Assembly: GCA_965219485.1 (NCBI GenBank)
Contig: OZ244774.1
Span: 1,740,944-1,804,943, forward strand
Length of the DNA stretch: 64,000 nucleotides
Source of the DNA: UBA8337 sp937907245
GTDB taxonomy: Bacteria; Pseudomonadota; Alphaproteobacteria; RS24
Direction: 5' to 3'
The translations under genes and the position numbers were made by a program. The notes under the pieces were generated by a model, which worked only from the letters and a program-made list of their open reading frames with translations, made no database searches and had not been told where the DNA came from. Numbering within the stretch: position 1 is the first letter of the stretch; each line of letters begins with the position of its first letter. Of the stretch, positions 63,001 to 64,000 are shown piece after piece.

Positions 63001-63284
63001 TAAGTGCCTTCGAAGGTTTCACAGATTAGGTCAATGCCCTCATCACCCTCTGGAAGGTTAAGATTACGCCTTACCTCTTCAGGAAATTCATTGGTGTAAG
63101 GATTGTTGCACCACCACACTTGTTTAATTTTGGATGTGTAGGTGGTCGAAGTCTGAAGGAATAGTTGAGTGAGGCGTTCAAACAGGTCGCCTTTATCTTT
63201 TGTCTTGCTATGAGCGGCGACCAACTGCTCGAAATCATTCCAGCTTTTACACGTTGCTATTTTACTGTCGATTAAGGAAGCCAA
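60099..63284 (-). CDS. Nuclease-helicase with C-terminal INT_rpt-like repeats
   Basis: A 1061-residue protein. An N-terminal PD-(D/E)XK-like restriction domain (about 30-160) has D85 (GIDLIC) and Q99-A-K101 (WSVQAKY). A superfamily 2 helicase follows: Walker A MPCGTGKS (214-221), DEAH at 343-346, TAT at 374-376 and motif VI QAAGRAMRKS (565-574). From about 670 to the end stand six repeats of roughly 60 residues with the pattern FEEAREFV...GL...IPxxPxxIYxxxGWxxWxDWLGTG, matching the INT_rpt unit first described in phage integrases, probably DNA-binding. Related nuclease-helicases occur in restriction-like defence systems. It lies upstream of the polymerase-like gene and near the right attachment site. 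Confidence 0.85.
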   Translation of the reverse strand: MASLIDSKIATCKSWNDFEQLVAAHSKTKDKGDLFERLTQLFLQTSTTYTSKIKQVWWCNNPYTNEFPEEVRRNLNLPEGDEGIDLICETFEGTYWSVQAKYRTDNDKALTTKELSKFLSLSFVTSDKIELGLITHTSTKPVRKQDLMGQTTELGLQNFLEMSPEQWEQIAGICAENAPQPPPKRKPHPFQETAIAEAVTHFQTRDNARGKLIMPCGTGKSLMAYWMAREMNAKSIILAVPSLALVKQSLGDWTAEFLAEGVRPEWLAVCSDDSVGSMKEADSTVSTVYEAGIPATTDQFEIIEFLEKTTDAPKVIFTTYQSGQVLAEACTTAGFTADLLIADEAHKTVGSSAKKFATLLSDDNILINKRLFMTATERVIRGSGEGEVVSMDDVSVYGEVFHQMTFAEAIAEDIICDYKILTLFISEDETAHLVSERQAVEVQQGNRKVETDAHSLAVGLAVEKAFKKYGIKRAITFHSSIKRAENFASQQRELSGLVDEGIEIDYQTISSKQTAGQRSKHLHDFKSKDLALLSNARCLTEGVDIPSIDCVAFVDPKQSVIDIVQAAGRAMRKSDETGKEQGYILIPISVPPGNALEDFGDLTNFKSMTRIITSLSTQDERIAEELRSGGFGSGGGHIIIDGDYAEAVNLNFADFNRRIGTQIWKSVGRSNWRPFAEAREYVHSLGLQSKFEYSEWCKTDLRPPDIPTNANSIYKLQGWTDWADWLGTKNKKNVDWLPFEEARELVRMQGLPNMKDYRNWRHLSGNNFAVPAKPDDIYQNEGWIDAADWLGTNNRKNVDWMTFEEAKKFVQSKNIKSKSDYRKLRRVAENSSLLPSMPERKYKDNGWIDFYDFVGETSKRSIDYLPYEEAKEFVIGLGLKNQKDWYAWQASPERPLNIPSKPERIYNGSGWKGLGDWLGTGKVRDKKFMSFEDARAIVQSKALKSFNDWQQLHLDGIPRKPNEVYKNTGWVSWYDWFGPTYKSARRAYRSFDKARVFAVGLALRNKREWADYAKDNELPFDIPSTPNQIYKDRGWNGWGDFLGTGNTRPGAMWQREEDPET

Positions 63285-63435
63285 CTACAAACCTCGAACT
63301 ATGAACTTCGCTATATTTTAGCCAACTATATGGCAGGGTCTATTTATATATATGAAAGCAGGGTGTTTTTTTGTGTCCTCCATCCGACACTTAGGCTCCA
63401 GAAACGAGGGCAACGAAGTGATAAAATTGCATCAT

Positions 63436-63456
63436 CTTGGCACAGTTGTGTCACAG
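63436..63456 (+). repeat. Possible integrase arm-type site, right
   Basis: Matches the left word at 54736-54756 in 17 of 21 positions, same orientation, about 85 bp inside the right attachment site. The rest of 63285-63539 shows no gene. Confidence 0.35.
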
Positions 63457-63539
63457 TTTCCGCCGTCACAGTAGTTAAGGATTCACAAAAGACAAAAGTC
63501 TGCTATCATGTAAACGTTGGATTTCAGGGGTTAGAGAGT

Positions 63540-63613
63540 TAGCTCAGGGGTAGAGCACAACCTTGCCAAGGTTGGGGTCGTGAGTTCGAATCTCATCGCC
63601 CGCTCCAGATAAA
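63540..63613 (+). repeat. Right attachment site (attR), 74-bp direct repeat
   Basis: Perfect copy of 54555-54628: the tRNA-Gly sequence from position 8 through CCA plus six bases. The seven bases before it (AGAGAGT) cannot pair with the acceptor 3' strand, so it is not a functional tRNA gene. Confidence 0.93.
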
Positions 63614-63656
63614 TTCTCTCAAAATCAGTGTCCTATAAACACAGCCTGTTACAGGT

Positions 63657-64000
63657 CTATCTGCGGTGAATACTGGCGCGCAACAAGCGACGGATAGCTA
63701 GCCATACCAAAGGCACCGTGATTAACACCAGACTGGCACGCAACATATCCGGGTCTAGCGAAGGCACTTGGGCTAGCAGCCAGTCGGCCGGATAGCTCAG
63801 CAAGCTTACCAGATAGTAAGAAATCGCCACAGTAGACACCCCCTCTACCGTATGTTGCAGGCGCAATTGGCGGGCCGCCGAATTATTGAGCGAGGCCAGA
63901 AGGTCGGCATTTTGTCGCTGCAAACCAAGCTCAATCCGGGTCTGCAAAAGCGTGGTTCGGCTGCCAATTTGTTTGGCCAAATCTTGCCGCCGCCGTTCTG
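63657..64000 (-). CDS. DUF3422 family membrane protein (C-terminal part, 5'-partial)
   Basis: The frame is open to the window edge; the TTG at 63980 is an internal codon. The visible 114 or so residues match the end of DUF3422 (COG4949) proteins: TRIELGLQRQNADLLASLNNSAARQLRLQHTVEGVSTVAISYYLVSLLSY, followed by a second hydrophobic segment (ASLVLITVPLVWLAI). This is a predicted membrane-anchored protein of unknown function common in alphaproteobacteria. It is the first chromosomal gene right of the island. Confidence 0.9.
   Translation of the reverse strand, partial: ERRRQDLAKQIGSRTTLLQTRIELGLQRQNADLLASLNNSAARQLRLQHTVEGVSTVAISYYLVSLLSYPADWLLAQVPSLDPDMLRASLVLITVPLVWLAIRRLLRASIHRR

Larger units (their letters stand above)
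54555..63613. mobile_element. Integrated genomic island in tRNA-Gly
   Basis: About 9.06 kb bounded by perfect 74-bp direct repeats of the tRNA-Gly 3' part, with a tyrosine integrase adjacent to the left end. Cargo: a second integrase remnant, an 80-residue unknown gene, HpaII-type restriction enzyme and methyltransferase, a polymerase-like protein and a nuclease-helicase. The sequence is visibly more AT-rich than the flanks, which agrees with transfer. No capsid, terminase or conjugation genes are seen, so it is a defence island or a satellite-like element rather than a prophage or ICE. Confidence 0.92.

Noticed and set aside
63534..63608. Second tRNA-Gly gene
   Set aside because: Identical to tRNA-Gly from position 8 on, but the preceding seven bases cannot pair with the 3' acceptor strand; it is the attR half-site of the island.

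Overview
The window reads as a chromosomal segment of an alphaproteobacterium, probably free-living and aerobic. The main support is gene order: hemC-hemD-mic60-hemY divergent from tsaD/gpsA; rsmB-rpe-heparinase family-purH; aminotransferase-ftsK-lolA-xth; an SDHAF4/DUF1674 gene; a DUF3422 gene. I cannot name the order or genus. Two tRNA genes (Thr-CGT, Gly-GCC) are present, with no rRNA and no CRISPR array.

Layout. 1-3520: rlmN (partial), argG, and convergent yggT-folD. 3578-10017: an HD-domain protein with a six-ligand diiron pattern, a VOC protein, an acyltransferase, and a minus-strand run of two crotonases, a phosphotransferase, a CrtC/lipocalin-like protein and an SDR, which looks like lipid or hydrocarbon catabolism. 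10165-17335: a secretory/outer-membrane cluster (DUF1302 barrel, two DUF1329 paralogues, a YCF48-like propeller) ending in the remnant of a third DUF1329 copy. Hairpins separate its genes. 17626-24068: tRNA-Thr, the haem/Mic60 operon, tsaD and a tiny membrane ORF. 24327-34230: tetR, gpsA, YciI, EVE, Rieske, acs, nuclease, SDHAF4, rsmB, rpe, heparinase family. 34256-35863: purH.

35875-41009 is the most unusual chromosomal operon: an ExbB-like channel, two ExbD-like proteins (one with the transmembrane Asp replaced by Asn), a membrane-anchored vWA protein where a TonB-like transducer would be expected, and two secreted or helical-repeat proteins of unknown function. 41101-54349 is mostly housekeeping: two acyl-CoA dehydrogenase-fold enzymes, xth, lolA, ftsK, aminotransferase, amt, UbiH-like, Trm112, LON-domain and thioredoxin-TPR genes.

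54555-63613 is an integrated element of about 9 kb in the tRNA-Gly gene, bounded by perfect 74-bp direct repeats of the tRNA 3' part. It carries a tyrosine integrase, the C-terminal remnant of a second integrase, a small unknown gene, an HpaII-type restriction-modification pair, a protein with family-A-polymerase-like palm motifs, an AT-rich segment with inverted repeats, and a large nuclease-helicase with six C-terminal INT_rpt-like repeats. The restriction-modification pair and the helicase suggest defence; the polymerase-like protein and the inverted repeats could instead be for replication of the element. The chromosome resumes with a partial DUF3422 gene.

A recurrent oddity is short tandem arrays (unit 12-15 bp, 3-6 copies) that lie on or beside the stop codons of several genes (hemY, tsaD, the SDHAF4-like gene, trm112-like), with related in-frame arrays inside hemD and the tsaD tail.
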